Below are positions 11,761-23,638 of a stretch of DNA of 64,000 nt, piece by piece. Position 1 is the stretch's first letter, and each line of letters begins with the position of its first letter. The notes under the pieces are model-generated. The model worked only from the letters and a program-made list of their open reading frames with translations, did no database searches and was not told where the DNA came from. Origin of the DNA: Panax quinquefolius (Eukaryota > Streptophyta > Magnoliopsida > Apiales > Araliaceae); NCBI GenBank assembly GCA_020205615.1, contig JAINUW010000545.1:58373-122372 (forward strand), given 5' to 3'. A program made the translations under genes and the position numbers.

Positions 11761-12637
11761 ACGCAAGTTAAGTAATACTCAGACATACATCTGGATTTCG
11801 TGCCAAAGAACAAGATATCCTATATATATAGTTATTATGATGGAGTGAACAATATAAGTGTATTAAAGTGATGACTGAGGGATTTTTGCTTATTAGGTAG
11901 TCCATCACTTTTAGTCTATATCTTGTCATATGACAGCTTTCTTTATGACCATTATCACTGTTATTTCAGAACAGACTTCTTTTACCATTCTTGGAAATGT
12001 TCCTTGATCTTAGCTGTTTCATTACGTACGTGATTAGCTGGTTGCCTTGATTGATTTCTCAGAATTAAGGACCTTGATTTACTAGACATGATTTATGGTG
12101 CATGATCTATGATGTCATGTTTTGTGCTTACCATAAGGTGTTTGCTAGTCGGTGTCCACAGATCTTACCATATATTGGACCGGTGATGACGCCCAATTGA
12201 ATTCCTTGAATTATGGGATAGTAATGGTGTATGTCCCCTGCTAGCCTTTACCGTGAACTTGGATTTTTGCATAACTAAAGGTAATTTAATTTAATCAATC
12301 TTTTTGCTCTACCGAACATTATTTGATTCCTTAGCAAAAGTTGAGCAAATAATGGTCATGCATATTATGTGCTAGTTAATTTATCATGTGACAACAATTA
12401 TGAATATGGGTGTATATGCAATGCATGTCCTAGAGCCTTATTTTGGAAAGTAATAGATGCTACGATCTTACATATATTCCTAGGACCCATATTTGCTTTT
12501 CTTTGAGGATGTCTTGACTTTGTAATTTCCTCCTTGTTGTTTTGTGAAATTTCATGTCTTTCCCTGAAATGTAATATAGCATGATTAGAGAAATAATAAA
12601 GTCATCATCAAAACATGGAGTGTGACATAAGTCAACA
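10963..12637 (-). repeat. Copia LTR 2 (shared: 5' LTR of copy 1, 3' LTR of copy 2)
   Basis: Starts TGAAATTTAA after the copy 1 PBS and ends GTCAACA before the copy 2 polypurine tract. TATA box at 11681-11689 (minus); (GA)n at 11718-11757 is the longest of the three. No gene is seen. One LTR serving two internal regions is the signature of a tandem element. Confidence 0.9.
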
Positions 12638-12653
12638 TTCTCCCACTTTTTGA
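12638..12653 (-). promoter_or_regulatory. Polypurine tract of copia copy 2
   Basis: The minus strand reads AAAAAGTGGGAGAA directly before the LTR start TGTTGAC; it is equivalent to 3636-3651. Confidence 0.7.
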
Positions 12654-13070
12654 TGATGACAACAAATAGATTATGGCTCCCCCTAAATCCTTGCACTTCA
12701 GGAGATTTTACAGCTCCCCCTTAATGTGTGCATCTTTCCCATTAACTATTGACTGCATATACACAGGTTTGAGTCACCCTGCATTATTTTTAAGGGATAC
12801 CCTATAGTTTCTGGTTAGTCCTCAACATGTTAAGTAAAGGCAGAAATTGTAGTAAACTATTTAAACCAACCATCATCCATCAAACAAAAACAAATAAACC
12901 ATCGTCTGAACCACACAGGTTACCATGCATGAAAAATTTAAACGATAGTCTTTAGAAGCAAGAAAAATAGTCATAAAGAGAAACATCATAAATAAAAAAC
13001 AGGCATAATTTTCTCCCCCTTTGGCATCTATCAAAAAGGGAGACGCAGAGAGCCAAACGGGGCAGGGCAG

Positions 13071-14743
13071 CTAGTCATCCTCCTCCACAAGATTGACGTA
13101 ATTGGCTGCGCGGGCTGTGAAATAGGGCCGGTGAAGCCTACGATGTTCGATCTCTTCAAGAGACATTGTGTTGGCAAAGCGGGGAGGATGAGCAATGAAT
13201 GTAGGAGGTGGTAGTGGTAGGTCCAGGAAGTCGCCTTGATATTCTGCTATCCAATTACATTGGGGCCATTTTGGGATACGCGACTGGACTTGATCGGCTT
13301 GCAGCTCCTCACACAGGTCATTAATGCGGCGTTTGGTGAACCGTCCAAGAGTCCCAACCTGATGACTGATAAACTTAAGCTCGGTACTTATTTGGCAGGC
13401 GTTGCGGTTCATCTTGCGACATGTGGCTTCACCATCGCCCGAGTATGTAACTCGAATCCAGCTTGAGGTCAATAAACTCATCATCCACATTGTAAACATA
13501 GCATGAAGATCATTTTTTTCCGAATCAGGAGTTTGTCATTTTGAGCATGTACGACAGCATTTAAGTTGATGTCTTTGATATCGACAGTGATAATGGTTTG
13601 ATTGTTTGCAATGGTACGAAGAAGAGTGATTATCTCAGGGGAAGGGGGTGGTGAAGTAGGAGGAGTGAAGTGTGGAGAATTGGGAATTTCGGGTATGATA
13701 CGTATGAACCTTCCTTTGAACAGTGTAATATGAGCACCCTTTAGATAGTTTGAGTTGATGGAGTCAGTGAGTTGGATGGAGCCCTCATTGTCGAGTGGAA
13801 TTTGAAAGTGAGTAAATATTTTGGTGAGGAAGCAGCTGTAAGGCAAGCACTTTTTTGAATGTTTGACACAGTTAACCATGTGTTTGAGCATCATGAGAGA
13901 GAAATTGAATGGTTTGCCGGTCAGTATCAAGGCTATCAAAATCAGATCTTGGTAAGTGAAGTCAGCGCCACCACCTAGACGAGGGAGAAGGTTGTACCTT
14001 AGTAGTTTGTAAAGGACTATTGCAATAGGAGAAACTTCGGTCGTTTTTGGAAAGGTGACTGTGGAGATGGTGGGGTCATCCATGACAGTGCGAAGATGGA
14101 CAATAGGGGACATAGGGGTATAAACTGGTCCCTTAAGTGTAAAGGGACAATCCCCTGTGTATGGGATAGAGAGTATGCTCCCTAGATCCAGAGCAGTGAA
14201 AAATAGTGATTTGCCTTTAACAAAAGATGTATAATAGTCCCCATTATTTTCTAGATTGGTATAAAATTGTTGAACCAATTTTGGATACGCCATAGATGGA
14301 GGTGCACTTAAGGAAGCTAGGCCACATGACTCAAGGAGGTTTTGAAGAGGGGAGTTTGTGTAATAAAACATGTCAACTGATTTTTCATAAACAAAGGTTT
14401 TGTGACATATAGATGACTAAAAGTGAAGTTCGAAATTGTGACCTCTAAAGTAGTCATCGGGGACATAATGCAAAGACGCAGAGAGAGGGTTTACCGTTAT
14501 TGGAGGGGAACTGAGGGGGGATTCCTTAACGGCTTTTCGTTTAGTGATCGTTGATATCCCAATCGGTGGAGGAGAGGGTAAGCTAGCTTCAGATTCAACC
14601 AGAGAGGAGTCGCCAGAGATGGTTTGGACCGAGGGCTGCTTCCGTTTCAGACGTCGAGAAGTAGTGGGATGAGTTTATGGCGATGGTAGTGATATCTCAT
14701 CGTCCGATTTGTCATGTATTTGGATGGACCGTCGTGTTTTCAT
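13071..14743 (-). pseudogene. Copia copy 2 ORF3 (putative plant transposon protein type)
   Basis: Same layout and nearly the same length as ORF3 of copy 1. A continuous 296-codon stretch (14371-13481) shows the core best: YYTNSPLQNLLESCGLASL, FFTALDLGSILSIPYTGD, NLLPRLGGGADF, LTGKPFNFSL, KHSKKCLPYSCFL and the Pro-rich linker SPHFTPPTSPPPSPEI. The C-terminal part (13499-13071) is frame-shifted near 13430 and 13500. The codon that is TAA in copy 1 is CAA here. A frame change near 14380 separates the N-terminal part. Retention of this ORF in both copies argues that it belongs to the element and is not a chance capture in one copy. Confidence 0.65.
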
Positions 14744-14989
14744 CTTCACGGTTGGGGTTTGATAGATGTGAAGAGACGCAAAGAGGGTTGAGGTATGAAG
14801 AAGACGGAGAGAGATGGCTGGGATTAGTAAAGTAGAATCTGTCCTTTTAAAAGCTGTGTGTTACCGAAATTTTGAAAGACGTGTCACAGTGTTTGGGAAT
14901 GAAGATCTTGAGCAGATATAATGAGCGTTATTATGGCACCTAGATATGCCGTGACTGTCTACTTTCCTTAACGCATGCAGATCATATCT

Positions 14990-16663
14990 AAATTAGACAC
15001 ATCCCGAGTTCTCTTCTTAAGGTACAGAACCGGTCTTCCCCTAAAGGTTTTGTGAAGATATCTTCTAATTAATGCTCAGTGGGGATGAATATCAATCTTA
15101 TTAAGCCTTTGGATACATTGTCTCTAAGAAAATGGTATGCATTTCTATGTGTTTTGTGCGAGAATGTAGTAATCGATTTTTAGAGATGTTCATGGTGCTC
15201 AGTATTATCACAAAGATATGGGCACATTTTCACATATAATATCAAAGTCGCACAATGTTCGACGATCCACAATATTTGGGAGCAAAGAACTTCCCCGCGG
15301 CTAAGTATTCACCCTCAGTGGTGGATAGAGCGACTGATGTTTGCTTCTTGCGTGCCATGAAACAAGACTTTGTCCCAAAAATGTACAGGCACCGCTTGTG
15401 CTTTTTCTATCTATTTGACAACCTGCATAGTCAAAGAGCATCTGAATAACCCATTAGATCAAAATTGTCACATTTTGGGTAGAACAATCCTAAATTGGTC
15501 GTACCACTCAAATATTTAAATATTCGCTTAATGTAAACTGTAAGTGGGATTCTTTGGGTTTGGCTTAAAACCGAGCACATAGACACACATTGTACATTAT
15601 ATCAGGTCTAGAAGCAGTTAAATATAGTAGGGATCCAATCATACCTCTGTATTTTGTTACTTCTACATCCGTACCTTTTTCATCTCACGTGAGTTTTATT
15701 GATGTACTCATTGGTGTGGTCTTTGAGTTTAAATTGTCAAAACCGAATCTCTTAAGTAACTCTTTTGTGTACTTGGTTTGATGAATGAATATACCTTCAT
15801 GATTTTGTTTAATTTGGAGGCCCGTAAAGTAGTTAAGTTCTCCCATCGTGCTCATGTCAAACTCCTTGTGCATGCATTTGGAAAACCACTCACAAAGAAA
15901 ATTATTAGTAGCACCAAATATTATATCGCCTACATATATTTGTACAATAATAATATCTTTATTTTGACGTTTAATAAATGCGAGTGGAGTCGATTTTACC
16001 TCGAATGAATCCATTTGATAGGAGATACTTACTTAATCTTTTCGTACCAAGCCCTGGGGGCTTTTTGAGTCCATAGAGTGCCTTCTCGAGTTTGTATACA
16101 TAATGTGGGAACTTGTCATGCTCAAATCCAAGTGGTCTATTTTACATATACTTCTTCATTTATGTACCCATTGAGGAAGGCGCTTTTGACGTCCATTTGG
16201 TGTAGCTTGAACTTTCTCAAACAAGCGAATGCTAGTAGTATATTAATAGATTCCAAGCTGCCATTGGGGTAAATGTTTCTTCATAGTCTATTTCTTTTTG
16301 TTAGTTGTATCCTTGAACTACTAATCTCGCTTTGTTTCTTGTAATTGTTCTGTACTTGTCAAGCTTGTTTTTGAATACCCATTTAGTTCTAATAATGGAT
16401 ACACCTTTTGGAGGAGGTACCAATTCCCACATTTGACATCTTTCAAATTGTTGTAGTTCCTCCTACATTGCTAGAAGCCAATTTTCATCAAGAATGGCTT
16501 CTTTGGCATTTTTTGGTTCAATTTGGGATAGGAATGCTGAGAAAGCACACATATTTTGTGCTTTTCTTCTAGTAATAACTTTGTCATTTATGTTCCCAAT
16601 GATGTTCTCGTGGAGGATGATTTTTGATGTATCTTCACGATTTTGGAAGGAGAACATCATCAT
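14990..16663 (-). pseudogene. Copia copy 2 reverse transcriptase and RNase H
   Basis: Homologous to 5986-7660 but more broken. RT pieces include 16663-16463 (CAFSAFLSQIEPKNAKEA) and 16014-15685, where the catalytic motif reads YVGD, damaged at a different residue from copy 1 (YVDN). Small indels occur near 16035, 16130, 16260 and 16300. RNase H (about 15530-15000) has lost its frame in several places, for example near 15150-15180 and 15290. Confidence 0.88.
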
Positions 16664-16793
16664 GTATTACTTCTTCAAGAGATTCGTAATTGTGGTCTTG
16701 TTGTTCATTCATTTCAACTTCTTCGGATATGTTCCTCGATTTTTTGTATTCAACTTTTTCGGATAGAGTCTAGGTCCCGCCGCTTCTTCATCT

Positions 16794-18217
16794 TTATTGG
16801 ATTGGTTCCATGATCTTGCTGTTTTGCTTTATCTGGTAGGCTGGATTTGTAGCAGTCTCTAAGTTTCCTACATCTTCTTCTCTTTCTCTTGTAATATCAT
16901 GGTTAGATTCGTTAAATTTGATATGTATAGATTCTTCGATACACATCTCTTGTACATTATAAATGTGATATGCTCTACTATTTTGTGAATAGCCAATGAA
17001 TATTCCTTCATATGATCTAGCATCAAACTTGCCCAAATTTCCATTAATGTTAAGAATAAAGCATTTAGATCCAAACACTTTGAAATAGCTTATGTTAGGG
17101 AGCCGATTATTTAATAATTGTATGGTGTTTTCAAGATGATCGACTAATCAAAACTCTATTTAGTACATAACATGTCGTGTTTACAACTTTCTACCAAAAA
17201 TTTTTAGGAAGCTTACTTTTTGAATTAGAGTTCTAGCAGTTTCTTGTAACGTTCGATTTTTCCTCTCTACCACTCCATTTTGTTGTGGAGTTCTAGGTGC
17301 TAAAAATTCATGAGAGATTCCTTTTTGATTATAGAATGTAATAAAATCCTTTTGAAATTCAGTATCATGGTCACTTCTGATTCTTATAAGATTAAGACTA
17401 TACTTGGTCTCCAAATTTTAATCGCTTTTTCAAATTCTTTAAATGCCTCATCTTTTGTTCTAAGGAATAGTACCCATGTATATCTAGAGAAATCATCGAC
17501 TATCACAAAAGCATAGAATTTACCGTTTTAGACTAGCATGCCTTTCAGTCCAAATAAATCGAGATGAAGCAATTGTAAGGGAGAAGAGGTTGATACCACG
17601 TTTTTTGCTGTGAATGATGTTCTTACTTGTTTTCCAAGTCGATGTGGTTCGCATATACCTTTCTTCTCGAAATTCATTTTGGGTAATCCTCTTACTAAGT
17701 TCTTTGATGACAACTTTTTGATGAGGTCCATATGAATATGTCCCATCCTTCTATGCCATAGATTCACTTTATCTTGAATGGTTGCAAGACATAATTCTTC
17801 CTCCTGTCGCTAAAAATCAAGAGTCTATATATTCCCTTCTCTTAGGGTAACTAAAACAACATTGTTAGTACCATGTGAAATAGTGCATCTATCTTTTTCA
17901 AACTTTACTTGATGTCCATTATCCATTAATTGACTAACACTGATAAGATTGAATTCTAAACCGTTAACAAGATGAACATTATTGATGTTAACCTTACCAT
18001 TACCGATTTTACCTTTCCCAATTATTTCGCATGACCGATTATCACCGAATGTGACAGTTCCATATTTCTTTTTCGACATTCGGGCCCATGAACTTAGATT
18101 TGTCTCCGTCAATATATGACGTGAACATCCGCTGTCAAGAATCCATTTTTGAGAAGATACTTTGGCTTTGAGACATACCTGTATAAGAGAGATACAATTT
18201 ATATTTTTGGTACCCAT
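16794..18217 (-). pseudogene. Copia copy 2 protease, GAG-pre-integrase domain and integrase
   Basis: The protease (18217-17825) keeps the active site WILDSGCSRH that copy 1 has lost. The zinc region (17767-17528) reads LWHRRMGHIHMDLIKKL then CEPHRLGKQ. The integrase core appears in two pieces: 17414-17181 (RSDHDTEF, PQQNGVVERKNRTL) and 17078-16794 (FGSKCFILN, YSQNSRAYHIYN). Frameshifts lie near 17100-17150, 17195, 17420 and 17535. Inactive as written. Confidence 0.88.
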
Positions 18218-18219
18218 AT

Positions 18220-19968
18220 CTTTTTGGGTCCACTTGTGTTAGTTGAAATCAAATCACTTTTCTTTATCCATATGGCTTTATTTAGATTTTTTTTTCTTCG
18301 AGCGGTTTATCTCTAGATGTCCTTTAATGCCACAATTTTTTGCAGGAGGTAAAAGCGCAAGCAATAATTCAATTTAAATGATGATTTAGGTTTTAGCATT
18401 TCAACTTCTTTCCTATATGTTGGATTGTAACCTATGCCTTGTTTATCATAACTAGGTCTTTGTTTTCCTAGCATGACATTTAGGTTTTCTTCCCCATGAA
18501 CAAATTTAGCTAGAGAGATTTTTAAAGACTCTATTTCCTTTCAGTAGGTCATTAGTTGGAGGTGTTTTATTACTCGATTCATCGCCAAATGCATCAATGC
18601 ACACATCTCTCATCTCTATCTCCTTTTTATTTTTTCTACTTCATTATTTAGCTATTTTACATTGTTGAACAACATTTTATTGTAATTATCTAAATAATCA
18701 TTCTTTGCTGCTAAAACCTTTTCCTCATTTGTGTGTGTTGCTTTTTCTAAATCTTTCTTTTCATCTATCAGTGCTTCCACTTCACTCATTATAGTGTTTA
18801 CTAGATCTTTTAAGTACATATTTTTTTCTTTTAATCTTTCATTTTCTTGTTTCAAAGTAATACTATCGTAAAAAAGGTACCTCATGGATTCACCTTCAAG
18901 TCCCATGAAGCATATTTGAGCCAATTCATCGTTTCAGATCTATTTCCACTTGGATTCTTCATCATCACTCCATGTTAGAAATGCTTTGTGCTTTTTGAAC
19001 TCCTTATCGCCTTGCTTTCCTTTGTTCTCGAGTTGGAAACAATCCTTTTAAAGTGACTCTCGTCGTCCACACTCAAAACAAGTTTCCTCGGTTGACTTGG
19101 CTTTGTATTTGTTTGCGTTGAATGTATTTTTCCTTTGATTCTTCCTTTGAAGTAGTCCCTTAAGTCTCCTTGATATCATGGCTATTTCATCATCCGAGTT
19201 ATTTTTGAGTTCTTCTTCAATTCCTGCATTTAGAGCTAGTACTTTCTTTCGAGGAACTTCTTCCTCGTCATCATATATTTTCAATTGGTGTTCATATTCT
19301 TCTAGTTCACCAAAGAGAGTTAATGTATCCATAGAAGAAATATTGATGGAGTCTTCAAGAGTAGTAATTTTAGATGTAAACCTTTTGGGCATAGCCCAAG
19401 TAGCTAGCTACGATTGATTTCGCTTTGTGGAATTGTCTTGTCGAGTAGCTTCAAGGAATTTATAAGTACCAAAAATCGTGTTTGTTTATTTTGATCGTTT
19501 TCGTCCCTTTCCAGCTTGAACATTTCGTAGTCATGCATGAGCATACTTAGCTTGACTTCTCGCATTTTAGACGCTCCTTCATGACTTACCACTAGGGTAT
19601 CCCAAATCTCCTTTGATGTGTTGCATGAAGAAACTTTATCTATTTCATATCGCACCATGCCACCGAGGAGAGTGTTCATTACTTTTGAAATCATATGACA
19701 CCATGTATGTTTCTATTGAGTCCATCTCGAGTAGAGTTTTTGAGTACCATCATCTTTCCTTGGGATTACCGGTCCATTCTCTACCACCCACCATTCCCAA
19801 TGGGTCTCGCTTAAGATATATCCTCATCCAAAATTTCCGTGGTTATAGTTCTCGGCCCAAAGAGTAGTGGAGGCCTGGTTCGTTGATTAACCTTCTTGAT
19901 GAGTGCTTCCAAGTTGTGCCATGTAGAATCTTTCCTACAAGTCACCTTTAAGACTAAGATAAGTAGAG
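18220..19968 (-). pseudogene. gag: Copia copy 2 gag, fragmented
   Basis: Pieces: N-terminal domain (19694-19404), middle with coiled-coil start and first knuckle (19392-19048; frame lost inside the knuckle near 19055), coiled coil (18924-18652; QENERLKEKNMYLKDLV) and a shifted C-terminal part near 18340. Compared with copy 1, most breaks are tiny clustered scrambles beside otherwise identical sequence (for example near 18870, 18930, 19055, 19400, 19490, 19840). Confidence 0.88.
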
Positions 19969-19983
19969 CCAAGCTCGATACCA
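19969..19983 (-). promoter_or_regulatory. Primer binding site of copia copy 2
   Basis: Minus strand TGGTATCGAGCTTGG, identical to the PBS of copy 1, two bases inside LTR 3. Confidence 0.75.
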
Positions 19984-19985
19984 AA

Positions 19986-21690
19986 TGAAATTTAAATAGT
20001 ACACTTAGAAGGGGGGTTGAATAAGTGTAAGCACAAACTATGTCCAATTTTTATTTCTTATCAAAATTCTTTGATGTTTAATGCAAATTAATGGATTACC
20101 AAATCAGGATATTATCGAAGTTAACCAATTTTACCGATATGAATAGAATGCAGTCATTGGATAAACAACAAGATATTCAAGCACGTAATGCAATCACACA
20201 AACACTGTAATTTTTACGTGGTTCAACTACTACCCTCTAGAATAAGAGTTTAATCCACGCCCAATACCAACTAGTATTGAGACTCACTTTTATTAAACTC
20301 TTTCAATTATAATACAAGTTCTAGCAATTTGAACACCTTTGTTCCCTCGTGCACCTATGCACTCTTAAGCACCTATGCTTCCCTCAAACTCGATCGTAAT
20401 AAGTTACCAATTCAAAACAATTTATATGTAATATTGATTGAGATAGAGAAAATAAGATACACACTAGAGGTCTAATGATCAAGCAATATATTACTCACCA
20501 ACTCAAGGCTCTAGTATGAAATGAAATGATATGCAAGATGAATATTACCGTAATGTTTTCTATACGTTCTTTGTAGAGTGCATTTTCGCTTAATGCACTC
20601 AATGTCTGGTCTCAAAGTGAAAAACACTTTCAGAGTTCAGATGCTATATTGTGTTGTGTATGTTTTTCGTGTCTCTTTCGTTGTATGAGATCATTTCATT
20701 TATAGGCTTTTTCCAGTGTACCGTTGCTTGTGGGTAACGAGAGAGAGAGAGAGAGACAGTATATGCAAGTTAAGTGATACTCAGATAGACATCTGGATTT
20801 CGTGCCAAAGAACAGGATATCCTATATATATATATAGTTATTATGATGGAGTGAACAATGTAAGTGTATTAAAGTGATGACTGAGGGATGTTTGCTTATT
20901 AGATAGTCCATCACTTTTAGTCTATATCTTGTCATATGACAGCTTTCTTTATGACCATTATCACTGTTATTTCAGAACAGACTTCTTTTACCATTCTTAG
21001 AAATGTTCCTTGATCTTAGTTGTTTCATTACGTAAGTGATTAGCTGGTTGCCTTGATTGATTGCTCAGAATTAAGGCCCTTGATTTACTAGACATGATTT
21101 ATGGTGCATGATCTATGATGTCATGTTTTGTGCTTACCATAAGGTGTTTGCTAGTCGGTGTCCACAGATCTTACCATATATTGACCTAAGTGATGACGCC
21201 TAATCAATTCCTTGAATCATGGGACAAGAATGGTGTATGTCTCGCTAGCCTTAACCGTGAACTGGATTTTTGCATAACTAAAGGTAATTTAATTTAATCA
21301 ATCTTTTTGCTCTCACCAAAACAATATTTGATTCCTTAGCAAATGTTCGAGCAAATAATGGTCATGCATATTATGTGCTAGTTAATTTATCATGTGACAA
21401 CAATTATGAATATGGATATATATATGCGGTGCATGTCCTAGAGCCTTATTTTGGAAAGTAATAGATGCTACGATCTTACATATATTCCTAGGACCCACAT
21501 TTACTTTTTCTTTGAGGATGTCTTGACTTTGTAATTTCCTCCTTGTTGTTTTCTAAAATTTTATGTCTTTCAAATTTAGAGAAATAATAAAGTCATCTTA
21601 AGTCAACAATTACAAATGTAATAATAACATGATTAGAGAAATAATAAAGTCATCATTCAAAATAAATGGAGTGTGACACATAAGTCAACA
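19986..21690 (-). repeat. Copia LTR 3 (5' LTR of copy 2)
   Basis: Starts TGAAATTTAA and ends AAGTCAACA, after which the element A LTR resumes. It is slightly longer than LTRs 1 and 2 because of an internal partial duplication at about 21568-21650. TATA box at about 20698-20706 (minus), (GA)n at about 20737-20755. No gene is seen. Confidence 0.9.
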
Positions 21691-23387
21691 AATTCACAAT
21701 CATGTTGCTAAATTATCTGTTAAAACTTCAAGTTATGTGTGAGTGTGGTTGGGTTGAGCTTATATAATCTGCAAATTGAAGCTAGTGTAGCAATTCAATT
21801 TCAGAGAAGGTAATATTCCTCGATATGTTCTTAAATTCAAGTTTGTCAAAGTTCTTAGAAAAGTACTAAAATACTTGTGTTAAGTTGAAAAGTTTATGGT
21901 TGAAGCATAATAGAATGTGTCAATTGTTTGTCATGAAATCTTAATAATTGAAAGCCAATTGAGTTAAAAACTCTACGACTTGTATTGTGACTTTTGAACA
22001 ACTATGATAAGATGTTTTATGCCTCTAGAGATAATCAACACGTGCACACATCTAGTTAGACACTTTATCAACTACGCAAGCATGAACTAAAAGAGTTTTA
22101 AGTAAAAAGTTATACAACCAAATCTAATACATGCAAACATGTGTAGAAAGAGGTTGTTTGGCAATATTATGTGGTTTAATAAATACTATAGTTAGTAATT
22201 GATATAATGAGCTCTTTTAACTTTGAAAATGGAAATGTATGAGTAACTTTAATAAAGGGCCAAAACTAGCTTAAAGGTTCTTTAATATGTGAAACGACTT
22301 AAAGTGAGGGATATTTTGCAAAAACAAATAAAAAATGAGCATATAGTACTAAATATTTTCAAAAGTAAGAACAATGTGAATTATACATCTATAAGTTTGA
22401 ATGTGTATAGACTACATGAGTTAAAAATGTGTGATAAGTGTATGTGGATATGTATGTCAAGGTGTATGACTAATGAATACCTATACATACATAAATATGA
22501 TAACATAGTTCATTGAGGTGATTTTACGATATAAGTGGTAATCAACACTAAAGGCAAGTCTCCTAACTCACATAACTTTGGATTTTATGCGAGTTCTCTA
22601 AATTCATTTGATTCTTATATTGAATGCAAGTTTCTAAATTCTTAACATTGTATATATATTGTATAATCCGAATTATTACCATATCAACCATATTTACACC
22701 AAACAAATATTTATTACTATTCGAAAATCATTTTTATACCTTGACATTATTGCGAGCATTGGACTTATTGTTCTTAAATGCATTATAAAAGTTGTCTAAG
22801 CCTTTGATTCGGTTAGACTATTATCATGTGTTAGAAAGATATCCAAACCAATTGACTTGGTGCGGACTCTTGTAAATCTACTGAGATGAACAACCCTCTT
22901 AAAAAGGAGAAATTTTATATTATCGGGGAACCGACGTGCGCACATGAGTATGATTAAATGTTATGCATAATGTAGGGTACTTTAGGCTGATCACCTGTTG
23001 TACTCATTTATATTGGATTGCATTATAATACTGTTAATTCTAGTAAGAGTTCTTAGTCCTTAGTGACTGCTTAGTGTTAATCCTTATTGACCTTGAAATG
23101 AATACACTTTGAAATTCTGTTGATATCCTTTAGTATATAGCGAGACTTATTAAAAACCCTTGATACTTCTTGATATCCTTGAACTATCAATTATTGTTAT
23201 ACCTTTGAAGATTCAAACGTTTAACTGCTTATCCTTATTGCTATATTACTTATTGGGAAAACTTGTTGCTAATTCTTACTTCCCTAAAACATTACAGTTA
23301 AGGCAGAGCAAGGTAATACCTCAGGGAAGGACAAAGGAAAGAGCAAGGCTACAAAATAGCTTAGTCCTTTAAGTGTAGAAGTATTAA

Positions 23388-23430
<43 letters not shown>

Positions 23431-23638
23431 ATGATGTATTAAGGATGATTAAATTATGTTCAAGTGTTATCACTGGTTGTTATAGTAATGGTTATGGTAC
23501 CCTAGGACGCGAATATTTATATTATATCAATGTAAATTATTCTATTATTTCCGTTGTTATTGATTTTGGTATGATATTAGAATTAGCACGTGACGAACCA
23601 AATTCGAGATATGAGTGTCTGAATTTGGGGGCGTCACA
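21691..23638 (+). repeat. Element A 3' LTR, right part
   Basis: Continuation of 1700-1979; the joined LTR is about 2.2 kb and ends GGGGGCGTCACA at 23638, like the other chromovirus LTRs here. It holds a TATATAA at 21761, the TGATCA hairpin at 22977-23003 and an ATT microsatellite at 23385-23430. No gene is seen. Adjacent host DNA (TGGAG, 23639-23643) would be the right target site duplication; its partner lies left of the window. Confidence 0.85.
23385..23430. repeat. (ATT)n microsatellite
   Basis: About fifteen ATT units inside the element A LTR. Confidence 0.95.

Larger units (their letters stand above)
1980..21690 (-). mobile_element. Tandem Ty1/copia (Sirevirus-like) block: LTR-internal-LTR-internal-LTR
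   Basis: Three direct LTR copies of about 1.66-1.71 kb (1980-3635, 10963-12637, 19986-21690) flank two internal regions of about 7.3 kb (3636-10962 and 12638-19985). All read on the minus strand. Each internal region has an iMet-type PBS beside its right LTR and a polypurine tract beside its left LTR. Domain order PR-IN-RT-RNase H defines copia. Long LTRs, a long coiled-coil Gag and an extra ORF after RNase H fit the SIRE/Maximus lineage. The block splits the LTR of element A. Flanking 5-mers are ATTAC and AATTC, so a target site duplication is only partly recognisable. Unequal recombination between two elements is the simplest origin; a duplicated assembly segment is possible. Confidence 0.9.

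Noticed and set aside
22289..22516. 75-codon ORF in the element A LTR
   Set aside because: AT-rich, low information, inside a non-coding LTR.
23160..23372. 70-codon ORF in the element A LTR
   Set aside because: Inside a non-coding LTR with no recognisable domain.
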